DNA from: Photobacterium profundum SS9
Lineage (GTDB): Bacteria > Pseudomonadota > Gammaproteobacteria > Enterobacterales > Vibrionaceae
Length of the DNA: 64,000 bases
Assembly: GCF_000196255.1 (NCBI RefSeq)
Contig: NC_006370.1
Span: 154,187-218,186, forward strand
Reading direction: 5' to 3'
Shown: positions 17,951 to 27,142 of the stretch, one piece after another
Layout: each line of letters starts with the position of its first letter
Numbering within the stretch: position 1 is the first letter of the stretch
Notes under the pieces: generated by a model
Databases searched by the model: none
Seen by the model: the letters and a program-made list of their open reading frames with translations, nothing else
What the model was told of the DNA's origin: nothing
Translations under genes and position numbers: made by a program

Positions 17951-19615
17951 ATGACGGATATGTTACGAGAAGAAGTTAAAACAGACGTTGAAGGCAGTGA
18001 TTCAAACAGTAATATCTTAAAAGACGACGTATTAAATAACGACTTTTCAGACGATCAACATTCACAACACCATCATCAACCTACCGGTTTTAAACGCTGG
18101 CTATTTACGACTAATCATAAAGATATTGGTTCGTTATATTTAATCTTCAGTTTTGCCATGTTTTTAACGGGTGGTGCGATGGCAATGGTGATTCGAGCAG
18201 AATTATTTCAGCCTGGATTACAGCTAGTCGAACCCAATTTTTTTAATCAAATGACCACGGTTCATGGGTTGATCATGGTCTTTGGTGCAGTAATGCCGGC
18301 TTTTACTGGGCTGGCTAATTGGATGATTCCAATGATGATTGGTGCGCCAGATATGGCATTACCAAGAATGAATAACTGGAGCTTCTGGATTCTACCGTTT
18401 GCGTTTACCTTGTTGCTATCGTCGCTATTTATGGAAGGGGGCGGTCCTAATTTTGGTTGGACGTTCTACGCACCACTGTCGACTATGTATAGCCCTGCCA
18501 GTACAGGATTGTTTGTTTTTTCTATTCATATCATGGGGATAAGTTCAATCATGGGGGCGATCAATGTGATTGTGACCATTATTAACTTACGTGCTCCGGG
18601 TATGACCTACATGAAAATGCCTTTGTTCGTATGGACGTGGCTGATCACCGCTTTCTTGTTAATTGCCGTTATGCCCGTGCTGGCAGGTGCCGTTACCATG
18701 GTATTGACCGATAAATATTTCGGGACGAGTTTCTTCAATGCCGCGGGTGGCGGCGATCCGGTGATGTTCCAGCATATCTTTTGGTTCTTTGGTCACCCTG
18801 AAGTCTATATCATGATTTTGCCGAGTTTCGGTATCATTTCGGCCATTATTCCGGCCTTTTCGCGTAAAAGACTCTTTGGCTATAGCTCGATGGTGTATGC
18901 AACCGCATCGATTGCCGGGCTGAGTTTTCTTGTGTGGGCACACCACATGTTTACCACCGGTATGCCCGTGGCGGCTGAACTATTCTTCATGTATTGCACC
19001 ATGTTGATCTCGGTGCCGACTGGGGTGAAAGTCTTTAACTGGGTGGCGACGATGTGGCGAGGCTCGTTGACCTTTGAAGTGCCGATGTTATTTTCTATCG
19101 CCTTTATTGTCTTGTTCACCATTGGCGGGTTCTCTGGGCTGATGTTGGCCATTACTCCTGCTGATTTTCAATATCATGATACTTACTTTGTGGTAGCGCA
19201 TTTCCATTATGTTCTGGTGTCAGGTGCCATCTTTTCTATCATGGCTGCTGCGTATTATTGGATGCCTAAATGGACAGGATACATGTTCGATGAACGGCTG
19301 GCTAAATGGCACTTTTGGTGCTCTGTCGTATCGGTGAACATTCTATTCTTCCCGATGCATTTTCTTGGGCTTGCGGGTATGCCACGTCGAATCCCTGATT
19401 ATGCTCTGCAATTCGCCGATGTGAATGCGGTAGTCAGCATTGGCGGCTTTATGTTTGGTTTATCTCAACTGATTTTCTTGGCGGTCGTGATTAAGTGTAT
19501 TCGCGGTGGTGAGCCAGCAGCAGCAAAACCCTGGGAAGGGGCTGAAGGGTTGGAATGGACGGTTGCTTCACCTGCACCTCATCATACATTTTCAACACCA
19601 CCAAAAATTGATTAG
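17951..19615 (+). CDS. coxA: Cytochrome c oxidase subunit I
   Basis: This is the catalytic subunit of the proton-pumping heme-copper oxidase, carrying heme a and the heme a3-CuB centre. The 554-aa product has twelve membrane segments, the CuB-Tyr motif GHPEVYIMILP, the following HHMF, and VAHFHYVL for heme ligands. GGGAG precedes the ATG 14 bp after coxB. The acidic, His-rich N-terminal extension (about 50 aa before FKRWLFTTNHKDIG) is longer than in many homologues. Confidence 0.97.
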   Translation: MTDMLREEVKTDVEGSDSNSNILKDDVLNNDFSDDQHSQHHHQPTGFKRWLFTTNHKDIGSLYLIFSFAMFLTGGAMAMVIRAELFQPGLQLVEPNFFNQMTTVHGLIMVFGAVMPAFTGLANWMIPMMIGAPDMALPRMNNWSFWILPFAFTLLLSSLFMEGGGPNFGWTFYAPLSTMYSPASTGLFVFSIHIMGISSIMGAINVIVTIINLRAPGMTYMKMPLFVWTWLITAFLLIAVMPVLAGAVTMVLTDKYFGTSFFNAAGGGDPVMFQHIFWFFGHPEVYIMILPSFGIISAIIPAFSRKRLFGYSSMVYATASIAGLSFLVWAHHMFTTGMPVAAELFFMYCTMLISVPTGVKVFNWVATMWRGSLTFEVPMLFSIAFIVLFTIGGFSGLMLAITPADFQYHDTYFVVAHFHYVLVSGAIFSIMAAAYYWMPKWTGYMFDERLAKWHFWCSVVSVNILFFPMHFLGLAGMPRRIPDYALQFADVNAVVSIGGFMFGLSQLIFLAVVIKCIRGGEPAAAKPWEGAEGLEWTVASPAPHHTFSTPPKID

Positions 19616-19670
19616 CCCTATTATTTGCTTCATTGATTTAATCTATCGGTGACCTTCGCAGGGATACGTT

Positions 19671-20261
19671 ATGAGCAGCTCAGAAAAGAAAGCAGAGCAG
19701 AAATCCAGTACAGATGAAGATATAAAACAGCAAGGTAAGAAGCGGTCTTTTTGGTCTTTAATATTGATGTCTGTTGCTATGTTTGGATTCGCTTTTGCCT
19801 TAGTGCCGCTCTATGACGTGTTTTGTGATCTCACGGGAATCAACGGTAAAACGGCAAATACGCCAACGGAACAGAGCCAGCGTATTGTGAGTGATCGTAA
19901 GGTGACTGTGGAGTTTGTGGCTTATATCAGTCCGGGGATGCAGTGGACATTTGAACCGCAAATTACCCGTATTATAGTGAATCCGGGTGAAACGAAAACC
20001 ATTAAATATGCAGCCCGTAATCTGGCGGCGACCGCCTCGATAGGTCAGGCTGTGCCGTCGGTTTCTCCGGGTTTAGCTGCTCGTTATTTTAATAAAATCG
20101 AATGTTTTTGCTTTAACCGTCAGCCTCTAGAGGCGGGGGAATCGGCAGAGTTACCCTTAGTGTTTTATATCGACCCTGATCTACCTGAAGATATAAATAC
20201 ATTAACTTTGGCTTATACCTTATATGACGTTAAACCTACGGGTTCGGCGCTAACGCAATGA
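19671..20261 (+). CDS. ctaG: Cytochrome c oxidase assembly protein CtaG (Cox11 family)
   Basis: This copper chaperone inserts CuB into subunit I. The 196-aa product has a charged cytoplasmic N-terminus, one membrane anchor (about residues 25-48) and a periplasmic domain with the Cox11 copper-binding motif IECFCF. It lies 55 bp after coxA and 19 bp before coxC. Confidence 0.95.
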   Translation: MSSSEKKAEQKSSTDEDIKQQGKKRSFWSLILMSVAMFGFAFALVPLYDVFCDLTGINGKTANTPTEQSQRIVSDRKVTVEFVAYISPGMQWTFEPQITRIIVNPGETKTIKYAARNLAATASIGQAVPSVSPGLAARYFNKIECFCFNRQPLEAGESAELPLVFYIDPDLPEDINTLTLAYTLYDVKPTGSALTQ

Positions 20262-20280
20262 AAAATAAGAGGTTGTAAAG

Positions 20281-21198
20281 ATGTCTAATCCTTACAGTGA
20301 ACATGAACAGTCTCTTCCTGAGCAATCAGCGAATAAACCCCATGAACATTATTATGTGCCAGATGCCAGCATATGGCCGATTGTCGGGGCTATTGCTTTA
20401 TTTCTGATAGCGTTAGGGGCGGGTGCAACGGTTGGTGATTTGTTTAATGGACAAGGGCCGTGGATTTTACTGACCGGTGTCGGTTTAATTCTTTTTATGC
20501 TGACGGGTTGGTTTCGAGATGTGATCCAAGAATCGATGGGGGGCTTATATAGCTCACAGATGGATCGTTCATTTCGCCAAGGCATGAGTTGGTTTATTTT
20601 CTCTGAAGTGATGTTCTTCTTTGCCTTCTTTGGGGTGTTATTTTACGCCCGAATGATCTCGGTGCCTTGGCTGGGTGGGGCGGGTAATAATGAGATGACG
20701 AATTTGGTGTTGTGGCCAGAATTTGTCGCGCAATGGCCGCTTATTAAAACCCCTGATGGCCGTGAAACCCAAGCCATGGGGCCTATCGGCTTACCTTTGT
20801 ACAACACTATGATTTTATTGGTCTCTTCTGTCACTGTTCATATCGCGCATACTGCATTAGAGAAGAACAATCGTAAACGCTTGACCTTATTTTTACTGCT
20901 AACCGTTTTGCTCGGTAGTTTGTTCGTTTACTTGCAAGGCGTGGAATATATCCATGCTTATCAAGAAATGGACTTAACACTCGATTCTGGGGTGTATGGC
21001 AATACATTCTTCTTGCTCACCGGTTTTCACGGGCTGCATGTCAGCTTAGGTACGATCATGCTATTCGTGGTGTGGTGTCGTATTTTAAAAGGACACTTTA
21101 CGCCGCATCAGCATTTTGCTTTTCAAGCAGGCGCTTGGTATTGGCACTTTGTCGATGTGGTTTGGCTGTGCCTATTTGTTTTCGTCTATATTTTATAG
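20281..21198 (+). CDS. coxC: Cytochrome c oxidase subunit III
   Basis: This 305-aa polytopic subunit has about seven membrane segments and stabilises the oxidase core. It shows the COX3 features WFIFSEVMFFFAFF, FHGLHVSLG and WYWHFVDVVW at the C-terminus. The start is preceded by AAGAGG. It is the last + strand gene before the antisense DUF2909 gene. Confidence 0.96.
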   Translation: MSNPYSEHEQSLPEQSANKPHEHYYVPDASIWPIVGAIALFLIALGAGATVGDLFNGQGPWILLTGVGLILFMLTGWFRDVIQESMGGLYSSQMDRSFRQGMSWFIFSEVMFFFAFFGVLFYARMISVPWLGGAGNNEMTNLVLWPEFVAQWPLIKTPDGRETQAMGPIGLPLYNTMILLVSSVTVHIAHTALEKNNRKRLTLFLLLTVLLGSLFVYLQGVEYIHAYQEMDLTLDSGVYGNTFFLLTGFHGLHVSLGTIMLFVVWCRILKGHFTPHQHFAFQAGAWYWHFVDVVWLCLFVFVYIL

Positions 21199-21264
21199 CA
21201 GGCGCGCAGTTAAGGCTTACCCGTTGGCAGTTAATACTTACTTGTTCGTTAATTAGTGAATTAG

Positions 21265-21486
21265 TTAATAGGGGCGAGGGTTCGGTTCAATAATCCCCGT
21301 GGTGATAGCCAGTAATAATAGAGCGAAGACAAAAATAGATAGAAGAATACGACGGCCAAGGAAGTGCGACATCGGTTTATTGGATGATAACGGTTCAGTC
21401 TTGCTCTTAAGCATCATTGGCAATGCTCGGAATAGGTTCAGCACAATAAATATTAATAGGCAGACGATGGTGGCTTTAATGAGCAT
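21265..21486 (-). CDS. Small DUF2909-type twin-transmembrane protein, antisense in the cox cluster
   Basis: This 73-aa protein has two membrane segments (about residues 3-24 and 46-66) with a basic loop between. It resembles the DUF2909 proteins that accompany cox operons. It runs opposite to its neighbours, between coxC and the SURF1 gene. The ATG has TTGGAG about 9 nt upstream, which supports translation. The SURF1 start is only 26 bp away on the other strand, so its promoter must lie inside the SURF1 coding region. Its role in oxidase assembly is inferred from context. Confidence 0.78.
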   Translation of the reverse strand: MLIKATIVCLLIFIVLNLFRALPMMLKSKTEPLSSNKPMSHFLGRRILLSIFVFALLLLAITTGIIEPNPRPY

Positions 21487-21512
21487 GGCGTCTCCAAGGG
21501 TGAAAGGTAAGT

Positions 21513-22202
21513 ATGCGAAGGATTGGTTTCATACTTTTTACTTTGGCGGTAATGACGACATTGGTCAAGTTGGGTCTGTGGCAAATGTCGCGTGCGCAAG
21601 AAAAAGAAGCGTTGAATATCGCGTTAGAGCGCCGTAGTGAGCAGGTTTATTACAGCCTTGCCAGCTTACCTGCTGATCCCCGTTGGTATGGGTTAACCCT
21701 GCATGGCAAGTTTGAACACAGTAAGGCAGTGCTGCTTGATAATCAGCTCTATCGAGGCCGTCCTGGTTATCATTTGCTTTACCCTTTTGTGGTGAATGAT
21801 GGGTGGTTTTTAGTCAACCTAGGCTGGATTGCAGCTCCGCAATACCGTGAACAATTACCGGTACTGCCTGAGCACCATGGCGAGCTTAAAATTGCAGGTA
21901 TTATTGCAAAACCTTCACAACTTATTGAGTTGTCTGCGGACTCACTGGATTCTGACTGGCCGTTAAGGGTTCAAAATCTGCATATTGATGAGCTATCAAC
22001 GAATATGGATCTACCACTTCAGCCGTGGATATTACAAATTGATCCTGATAGCCCTGTCGCTTTGCAGCAAACATGGACCCCTGTGGTAATGGGGCCGCAA
22101 AAACATTATGCCTATGCATTGCAATGGTTTTTGTTAGCTGTTGCGGTGTCGGGTTTAGCATTCTGGTGGTTAAAACCATCCAGCACGCACCATCAGGAAT
22201 GA
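21513..22202 (+). CDS. SURF1-family cytochrome oxidase biogenesis protein
   Basis: This is an inner-membrane assembly factor implicated in heme a delivery to subunit I. The 229-aa product has membrane segments at both ends (about residues 4-20 and 205-222). The SURF1 motifs are LGLWQMSRAQEK, RGRPGYHLLYPF and the closing KHYAYALQWF. GAAAGG precedes the ATG. It is divergent from the DUF2909 gene by 26 bp. Confidence 0.93.
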   Translation: MRRIGFILFTLAVMTTLVKLGLWQMSRAQEKEALNIALERRSEQVYYSLASLPADPRWYGLTLHGKFEHSKAVLLDNQLYRGRPGYHLLYPFVVNDGWFLVNLGWIAAPQYREQLPVLPEHHGELKIAGIIAKPSQLIELSADSLDSDWPLRVQNLHIDELSTNMDLPLQPWILQIDPDSPVALQQTWTPVVMGPQKHYAYALQWFLLAVAVSGLAFWWLKPSSTHHQE

Positions 22203-22236
22203 CATTATCGTGATACCGCTAGAAAAGGGATGTTAA

Positions 22237-22800
22237 ATGAAAAAAAATAGGATGTTGCTGTTATTGCTCGGTGTCTTTGTATTGCCGTTTTTATTGGCAA
22301 AAACCGTACTAGACTTAAATTGGTATCAAGGTGGTGTGACGAATCGCGGGCTGCTATTAGCGTCGCCACTTACCGTAAAATGGTTAAGTGAGCCAGATAA
22401 GTGGCAATTGGTGTATCTGTTACCTGAATCGTGTGATGAACAATGTGAAGGCGCATTATTTAATTTACGTCAAGTACCACAAGCGATAGGGGCTTATAAA
22501 GATCGCGTAAACAGTGTGGTGTTGATTGCAGATGGTTTGCAACGCGATGGCAAAGTGGTTGATGAAAAAATAATGAATGAAGAGCAAATTCATGGATTGG
22601 AACTTATCGCCATTTCTCAGCAGGTTGTTTCACAAATAAAAACACTGGAATTTGGTATGAATGCGATTTATATCGCCGATCCATTGGGTAACGTCATGAT
22701 GGCGTATCCTTTAGTAACAGGGCAGGCAGAGATTTTAGCGCAGGGAAAAGATGTTTTACGTGATCTTAAACGGCTATTAAAACTCTCGAGAATCGGTTAA
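22237..22800 (+). CDS. Membrane-anchored cox-cluster protein with CxxxC motif
   Basis: This 187-aa unknown has an N-terminal anchor (about residues 5-22) and a periplasmic domain. ESCDEQCEGALFNLRQ has two cysteines in the CxxxC spacing of SCO1/SenC copper chaperones, and IYIADPLGNVMMAYP near the end resembles the thioredoxin-fold C-terminus of SCO proteins. It sits between SURF1 and ctaA, where aa3 clusters often carry such a gene. A role in CuA assembly or thiol handling is inferred. Confidence 0.75.
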   Translation: MKKNRMLLLLLGVFVLPFLLAKTVLDLNWYQGGVTNRGLLLASPLTVKWLSEPDKWQLVYLLPESCDEQCEGALFNLRQVPQAIGAYKDRVNSVVLIADGLQRDGKVVDEKIMNEEQIHGLELIAISQQVVSQIKTLEFGMNAIYIADPLGNVMMAYPLVTGQAEILAQGKDVLRDLKRLLKLSRIG

Positions 22801-22857
22801 ATCCCAGTATATAGATTTCAAAACAGGTCGATTTGATAGGCACAAGGAATGGAGCCG

Positions 22858-23919
22858 ATGCGATTATTTAGCTTTAAATCTCTTATCTATTTTACTTTTC
22901 TTCTTTCTCTTTGTGTTATCGCCTTAGGCGCTTATACCCGTTTGACTGAAGCTGGCTTAGGCTGTCCAGATTGGCCTGGCTGTTACGGTTTTATTTTGGT
23001 CCCCCAAAGCACTGAGCAGCAATTGGCCGCACAACAAATTTTCCCCTCTTCGCCGCTAGAGGTTGAAAAAGCATGGAATGAAATGGTGCATCGTTACTTT
23101 GCAGGTAGTTTAGGCATATTAATTTTACTGATTAATGTGCTGGCTTGGCGACGCAAATACGCCCCCAAATTATTGCCTGCTTTCTTGTTAGTCACTGTTA
23201 TTTTTCAGGCCTTGCTTGGTATGTGGACGGTCACCATGGCACTGATGCCTATTGTGGTGATGGGGCATTTATTAGGCGGCTTTATCACTGCTTCTTTATT
23301 ATTGCTATTGGTACTGAGAGTCCGGCAACAAGAGCGTAAATCTACCGCTATTTTTTCTTCAATGTTGCATTCACCGCGGTCATCTTCAAGTTATTTAAAA
23401 GTATTAGCACTGGGTGCGTTATTTGTGGTGGTGGGTCAGATTGCGCTGGGCGGGTGGACGGCATCTAACTATGCCGCAGTAGCGTGTACTCAATTGCCTG
23501 TGTGTGAAGGTGATTGGCAAGGTAATTTTGACCCAACGGCATTTGAACCTATTCAGCCTGTTCATGATAGTTATCAATATGGGGTACTTAACTATCATCA
23601 ACGTGTATCGATTCATGTTGCTCATCGAATCGGTGCGATGGTGACCACGGCAATATTAATATTATTGATTAGCTTTTTGCTGCGTACAGCCGGGTTACGA
23701 AAATATGGACTCACCCTCACTGCTGCATTAATTGTGCAAGTGAGTTTAGGGATCACGAATATTGTGGCGAGCTTACCTTTGCTGGTCGCTGTGGGGCATA
23801 ACGTAATGGGTGTCGTTTTATTATTGAGTATTGTTGCAACCAATTATCGTATCTATTGCGGGCAACAAATTCTGCAAGGATCGCATCTATTTGCACGGGA
23901 GGGCAGAAATCATGGCTAA
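22858..23919 (+). CDS. ctaA: Heme A synthase CtaA (COX15)
   Basis: This integral membrane monooxygenase turns heme O into heme A for the oxidase. The product is about 353 aa with eight membrane segments. It has the conserved [21 protein letters not shown] opening (heme-propionate region) and histidines in [24 protein letters not shown] and VGHNVMG. ATG 22858 has AAGGA 10 nt upstream; the in-frame ATG at 22849 is an alternative. It overlaps cyoE by 8 bp. Confidence 0.94.
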   Translation: MRLFSFKSLIYFTFLLSLCVIALGAYTRLTEAGLGCPDWPGCYGFILVPQSTEQQLAAQQIFPSSPLEVEKAWNEMVHRYFAGSLGILILLINVLAWRRKYAPKLLPAFLLVTVIFQALLGMWTVTMALMPIVVMGHLLGGFITASLLLLLVLRVRQQERKSTAIFSSMLHSPRSSSSYLKVLALGALFVVVGQIALGGWTASNYAAVACTQLPVCEGDWQGNFDPTAFEPIQPVHDSYQYGVLNYHQRVSIHVAHRIGAMVTTAILILLISFLLRTAGLRKYGLTLTAALIVQVSLGITNIVASLPLLVAVGHNVMGVVLLLSIVATNYRIYCGQQILQGSHLFAREGRNHG

Positions 23920-24862
23920 ATCACAAGCGTTAGGTAATGCACCGCTAACATCAACGGTAGCCGAAAATGCGACAACAAGAAGCACTTCCAAGCCAAATAT
24001 ATGGCGCGATTATCTCACGATGACGAAGCCCAAAGTGGTGGCCATGTTGTTGCTGACCGCACTGGTTGGTATGTGTTTAGCGGTACCGGGTATTCCCCCG
24101 GCAAAAGCGGTTATCTTGGGTTTGATCGGTATTGGTTTTCAATCGGCGGCCGCGGCCGCTTTTAATCATGTTTTAGATCGCCGCCTTGATACTCAGATGG
24201 CGCGAACCTATAACCGACCATTAGCGAAAGGGCGCATTGAAACGTGGAAAGCCGTCGTGTTTGCTTCTACGTTAATGGTAATGGGTTTTGTTATCTTGCT
24301 TGAATTGAATGCACTAACGGCTTGGTTAACCATGGCCAGCTTAGTGGGGTATGCGGTGGTTTATACCGTGTGGTTAAAGCATGCGACACCACAAAATATT
24401 GTCATCGGCGGTATTGCTGGTGCTGCGCCACCATTGCTTGGCTGGACAGCGGTAACCGGGCAGTTAGATCCTCACGCATTGTTATTGGTCATGTTGGTTT
24501 TTACCTGGACGCCACCTCATTTTTGGGCACTTGCTATCCATCGTCGTGATGACTATGCCAAAGCGGGTATTCCTATGTTACCTGTTACCCATGGTATTGA
24601 ATTTACGAAAACCATGGTGCTGTTATACACCGTTATGTTGTTTATCGTTGGTCTATTACCTTGGCTAACGGGAATGAGCGGTGGTGTCTATTTAGTGGGG
24701 AGTAGCTTATTGAATCTAGGGTTTATCGGCTATGCATTGAAGTTGAAGTTTGCAGATTCAAAGGGGCATGCCTGGGCCACCTTTAAGTATTCAATTTGGC
24801 ATTTGTTAGCCCTGTTCGTGGTCTTACTTGGCGATCATTGGATAACGTCTTTGATGTTCTGA
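23912..24862 (+). CDS. cyoE: Protoheme IX farnesyltransferase
   Basis: This enzyme farnesylates heme B to heme O, the substrate of CtaA. The product is 316 aa with about nine membrane segments and the prenyltransferase motifs [20 protein letters not shown] and [19 protein letters not shown] 23912 (MAKSQALG) has GGGAGGG about 8 nt upstream. A longer in-frame reading from 23831 would run deep into ctaA and is rejected. It is the last gene of the oxidase cluster. The paralogue name ctaB is equally used. Confidence 0.95.
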   Translation: MAKSQALGNAPLTSTVAENATTRSTSKPNIWRDYLTMTKPKVVAMLLLTALVGMCLAVPGIPPAKAVILGLIGIGFQSAAAAAFNHVLDRRLDTQMARTYNRPLAKGRIETWKAVVFASTLMVMGFVILLELNALTAWLTMASLVGYAVVYTVWLKHATPQNIVIGGIAGAAPPLLGWTAVTGQLDPHALLLVMLVFTWTPPHFWALAIHRRDDYAKAGIPMLPVTHGIEFTKTMVLLYTVMLFIVGLLPWLTGMSGGVYLVGSSLLNLGFIGYALKLKFADSKGHAWATFKYSIWHLLALFVVLLGDHWITSLMF

Positions 24863-24959
24863 TTTATCTGCTGCTGATGGCTGTTGTCATTGGCAGCAAC
24901 TCGCTACACTGTGCTGCTATTTTAAGCAAATCCCTACCGTTATCCATTTGAGGTTCACA

Positions 24960-26309
24960 GTGCTAGCAGCATTAAGAGACAAGTCACTCCATTTCCAAGT
25001 TTTTGCGTTAGCCATTCCTATGGTGCTGTCCAACATTACTGTGCCTTTGCTTGGGCTGGTCGATGCAGCTGTGATTGGTCATCTCGATCATGCTTGGTAT
25101 TTAGGGGGTGTTGCTGTGGGCGGCACCATGATTAACGTGACGTTTTGGTTGCTTGGCTTTTTGCGGATGGCAACAACGGGTATTTGTGCGCAAGCGTACG
25201 GTGCCCATGATAAAGAAGCACAAGCCGGTACATTTGTGCAGGGGATGGCGCTAGCTTGGTTGTTGGCATTGTTACTTATTGTGTTTCATCAGCCAGTTGC
25301 CACCTTGATTTTCCATTTAAGCACTGCCAGTGCAGAAGTGAAAATGTACGCTGAGCAGTATTTTTCAATCCGTATTTGGGGTGCGCCAGCTGCTTTGGCA
25401 AACTTTGTGATTATGGGCTGGTTGCTCGGGACTCAAAACGCCAAATCACCCATGTGGTTATTGATTGTGACGAACCTAGTCAATATCGGCTTGGATGTTT
25501 TGTTTGTTCTTGGTTTTGGTTGGAAGGTGCAAGGGGCCGCTGTCGCTTCTGTTATTGCCGATTACAGTGGCATGTTGCTGGGTTTATGGTTTGTATCTCG
25601 TCAGTGGATTGCCCATTCGTTACCTGCCATACGTGAAAAATTAGGCAGTGTACGTCATGGCATGGTGCGTTTATTAAAGCTAAACCGCGATATCTTTTTA
25701 CGCAGCTTATGTTTACAGCTGACCTTTGTGTTTATGACTTTTCAAGGGGCGACGTTAGGCGACAACGTGGTGGCGGCGAATGCCGTATTAATGAGCTTTT
25801 TGATGTTGGTCTCTTACGCAATGGATGGGTTTGCCTATGCGATGGAAGCACTGGTTGGTAAAGCAATTGGGGCGAAAAATCGTGATGAACTTAGCCGCTA
25901 TTTAGTGGGAACAACGTTTTGGAGTGTGATAATTTCCTTGGTGCTAACATTTACATTCAGTGTCTTTGGTCGAGAAATTATAGGGCTGATTTCTAATATT
26001 CCGGCAGTTCAGCAAGAAGCAATGCGCTTTTTACCTTGGTTAGCAGCATTCCCTTTAGTCGCGATGTGGTGTTTTTTACTGGATGGTATTTTTATAGGGG
26101 CAACGCGCGGCAAAGAAATGCGCAACAGTATGTTTATTGCGATGTGTTTTTTCTTTGCCATTTGGTGGATGCTTAATAGTTACGGCAATCATGCCCTGTG
26201 GGCAGCCATGTTAGGGTTTATGGCAATGCGTGGAATTGGGTTGGCTGTAATATTTTCTTACCAATGGCAAAAAAATATTTTTCTATCTCCGGCGAGTGCA
26301 AACAATTAG
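24960..26309 (+). CDS. dinF: MATE-family efflux protein, DinF type
   Basis: This is a multidrug and toxin extrusion transporter with twelve membrane segments, about 449 aa. The N-terminal LAIPMVLSNITVPLLGLVD and VIGHLD match E. coli DinF closely. The GTG at 24960 is supported by TGAGG about 8 nt upstream; the in-frame TTG at 24948 overlaps it. In E. coli dinF follows lexA in one SOS operon. Here the cox cluster separates them and no SOS box is visible upstream. Confidence 0.88.
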   Translation: MLAALRDKSLHFQVFALAIPMVLSNITVPLLGLVDAAVIGHLDHAWYLGGVAVGGTMINVTFWLLGFLRMATTGICAQAYGAHDKEAQAGTFVQGMALAWLLALLLIVFHQPVATLIFHLSTASAEVKMYAEQYFSIRIWGAPAALANFVIMGWLLGTQNAKSPMWLLIVTNLVNIGLDVLFVLGFGWKVQGAAVASVIADYSGMLLGLWFVSRQWIAHSLPAIREKLGSVRHGMVRLLKLNRDIFLRSLCLQLTFVFMTFQGATLGDNVVAANAVLMSFLMLVSYAMDGFAYAMEALVGKAIGAKNRDELSRYLVGTTFWSVIISLVLTFTFSVFGREIIGLISNIPAVQQEAMRFLPWLAAFPLVAMWCFLLDGIFIGATRGKEMRNSMFIAMCFFFAIWWMLNSYGNHALWAAMLGFMAMRGIGLAVIFSYQWQKNIFLSPASANN

Positions 26310-26413
26310 TTAGAAACATTCAACTGGTATTGATTCTTTTTACGACAAAAAATGCTATTCATTTAGTTATTGATCTGTTTAAAATGTGCACAATTGTTAA
26401 ACAGGTGATATCA

Positions 26414-26797
26414 ATGAAACGAACGATCTGGGTGTTTTTACTGGCGGTAATATCATTAGGCTGGGGAACAAGTGCACTGGCAAGTAGTGTAAAGAACCTT
26501 AAAGTAACAGCGACGGCATATAACTCAGTAAGAGCACAAACCAACGCTAATCCATCCATTGCGGCTTGGGGCGATAGATTAAAACCAGGAATGAAGGTGA
26601 TTGCAGTATCGCGTGATCTTCTAGGTATGGGGCTGACTCACGGCGCTAAAGTGAAGATTTCAGGCTTGCCGGGTGAATATACAGTTATGGATAAAATGAA
26701 TAAGCGTTGGACGCGTAAAATTGATATCTATATGGGTAAAGATATTCAAGCAGCCAAGAATTGGGGACGCCGTAGTGTCACCATCACCTTAATCTAA
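26414..26797 (+). CDS. Secreted 3D-domain (double-psi beta-barrel) protein
   Basis: This 127-aa product has a clear signal peptide (MKRTIWVFLLAVISLGWGTSALA). The short mature domain contains ATAYNS, AWGDRLKPGMKVIAVSRDL and RKIDIYMG, the pattern of 3D-domain proteins related to RlpA/MltA-type barrels that act on peptidoglycan. The ATG at 26414 is chosen because it begins the signal peptide. The stop lies 2 bp before a palindromic repeat element. Confidence 0.8.
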   Translation: MKRTIWVFLLAVISLGWGTSALASSVKNLKVTATAYNSVRAQTNANPSIAAWGDRLKPGMKVIAVSRDLLGMGLTHGAKVKISGLPGEYTVMDKMNKRWTRKIDIYMGKDIQAAKNWGRRSVTITLI

Positions 26798-26798
26798 C

Positions 26799-26997
26799 TA
26801 ACCTCAGCTTGGAATAATTGAAGCCGCTCAGCATTGTCCTTTTCGCGCCTTACTGCGTTAAAATCACCGCAATAGACTAGCTATTGACTTGTGATTTTGC
26901 CTTGTTATGCATCTAAAATTACATCGCTGAGCTGATGAGCAGACTAATCGTTTGAAACTAATTGATTTTTAGACTTTCTTATCCCGAGCTGAGGTTA
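26799..26997. repeat. 199-bp imperfect palindromic element
   Basis: The ends are exact inverted repeats (TAACCTCAGCT / AGCTGAGGTTA), extending with mismatches to about 19 bp. A second inverted pair, AAAATCAC / GTGATTTT around CAATAG / CTATTG, forms an internal hairpin near 26872-26910. It has no ORF. It resembles non-autonomous palindromic repeats of Vibrionaceae genomes and sits 2 bp past the 3D-domain gene. It and the terminator fill most of the gap to nfuA. Confidence 0.75.
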
Positions 26998-27052
26998 ACT
27001 AATGATTTTGGGTTGCAGTGCAGCCGACTGATTTTACTGAACGCTGAATAAT

Positions 27053-27081
27053 AAAAAAAGCCGCTAAATGCGGCTTTTTTT
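27053..27081. terminator. Bidirectional terminator before nfuA
   Basis: An AAAAAAAGCCGC / GCGGCTTTTTTT stem with loop TAAAT lies between the convergent 3D-domain gene and nfuA. Confidence 0.9.
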
Positions 27082-27142
27082 GTAGATGGAATAAGGACTT
27101 TTTGTCGTTATTCTCTCGCGACTACGTTAAAGGAAGCTTAAC

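Noticed and set aside
21299..21637. 112-aa + strand ORF overlapping DUF2909 and SURF1
   Set aside because: It lies on top of two better supported genes in other frames, and its translation has no family features.
23831..23911. N-terminal extension of the heme O synthase
   Set aside because: It would overlap ctaA by about 90 bp; the ATG at 23912 has an excellent ribosome binding site and fits homologues.
24901..24959. SOS box upstream of dinF
   Set aside because: CTG and CAG-like triplets are present but none in the CTG-N10-CAG spacing.
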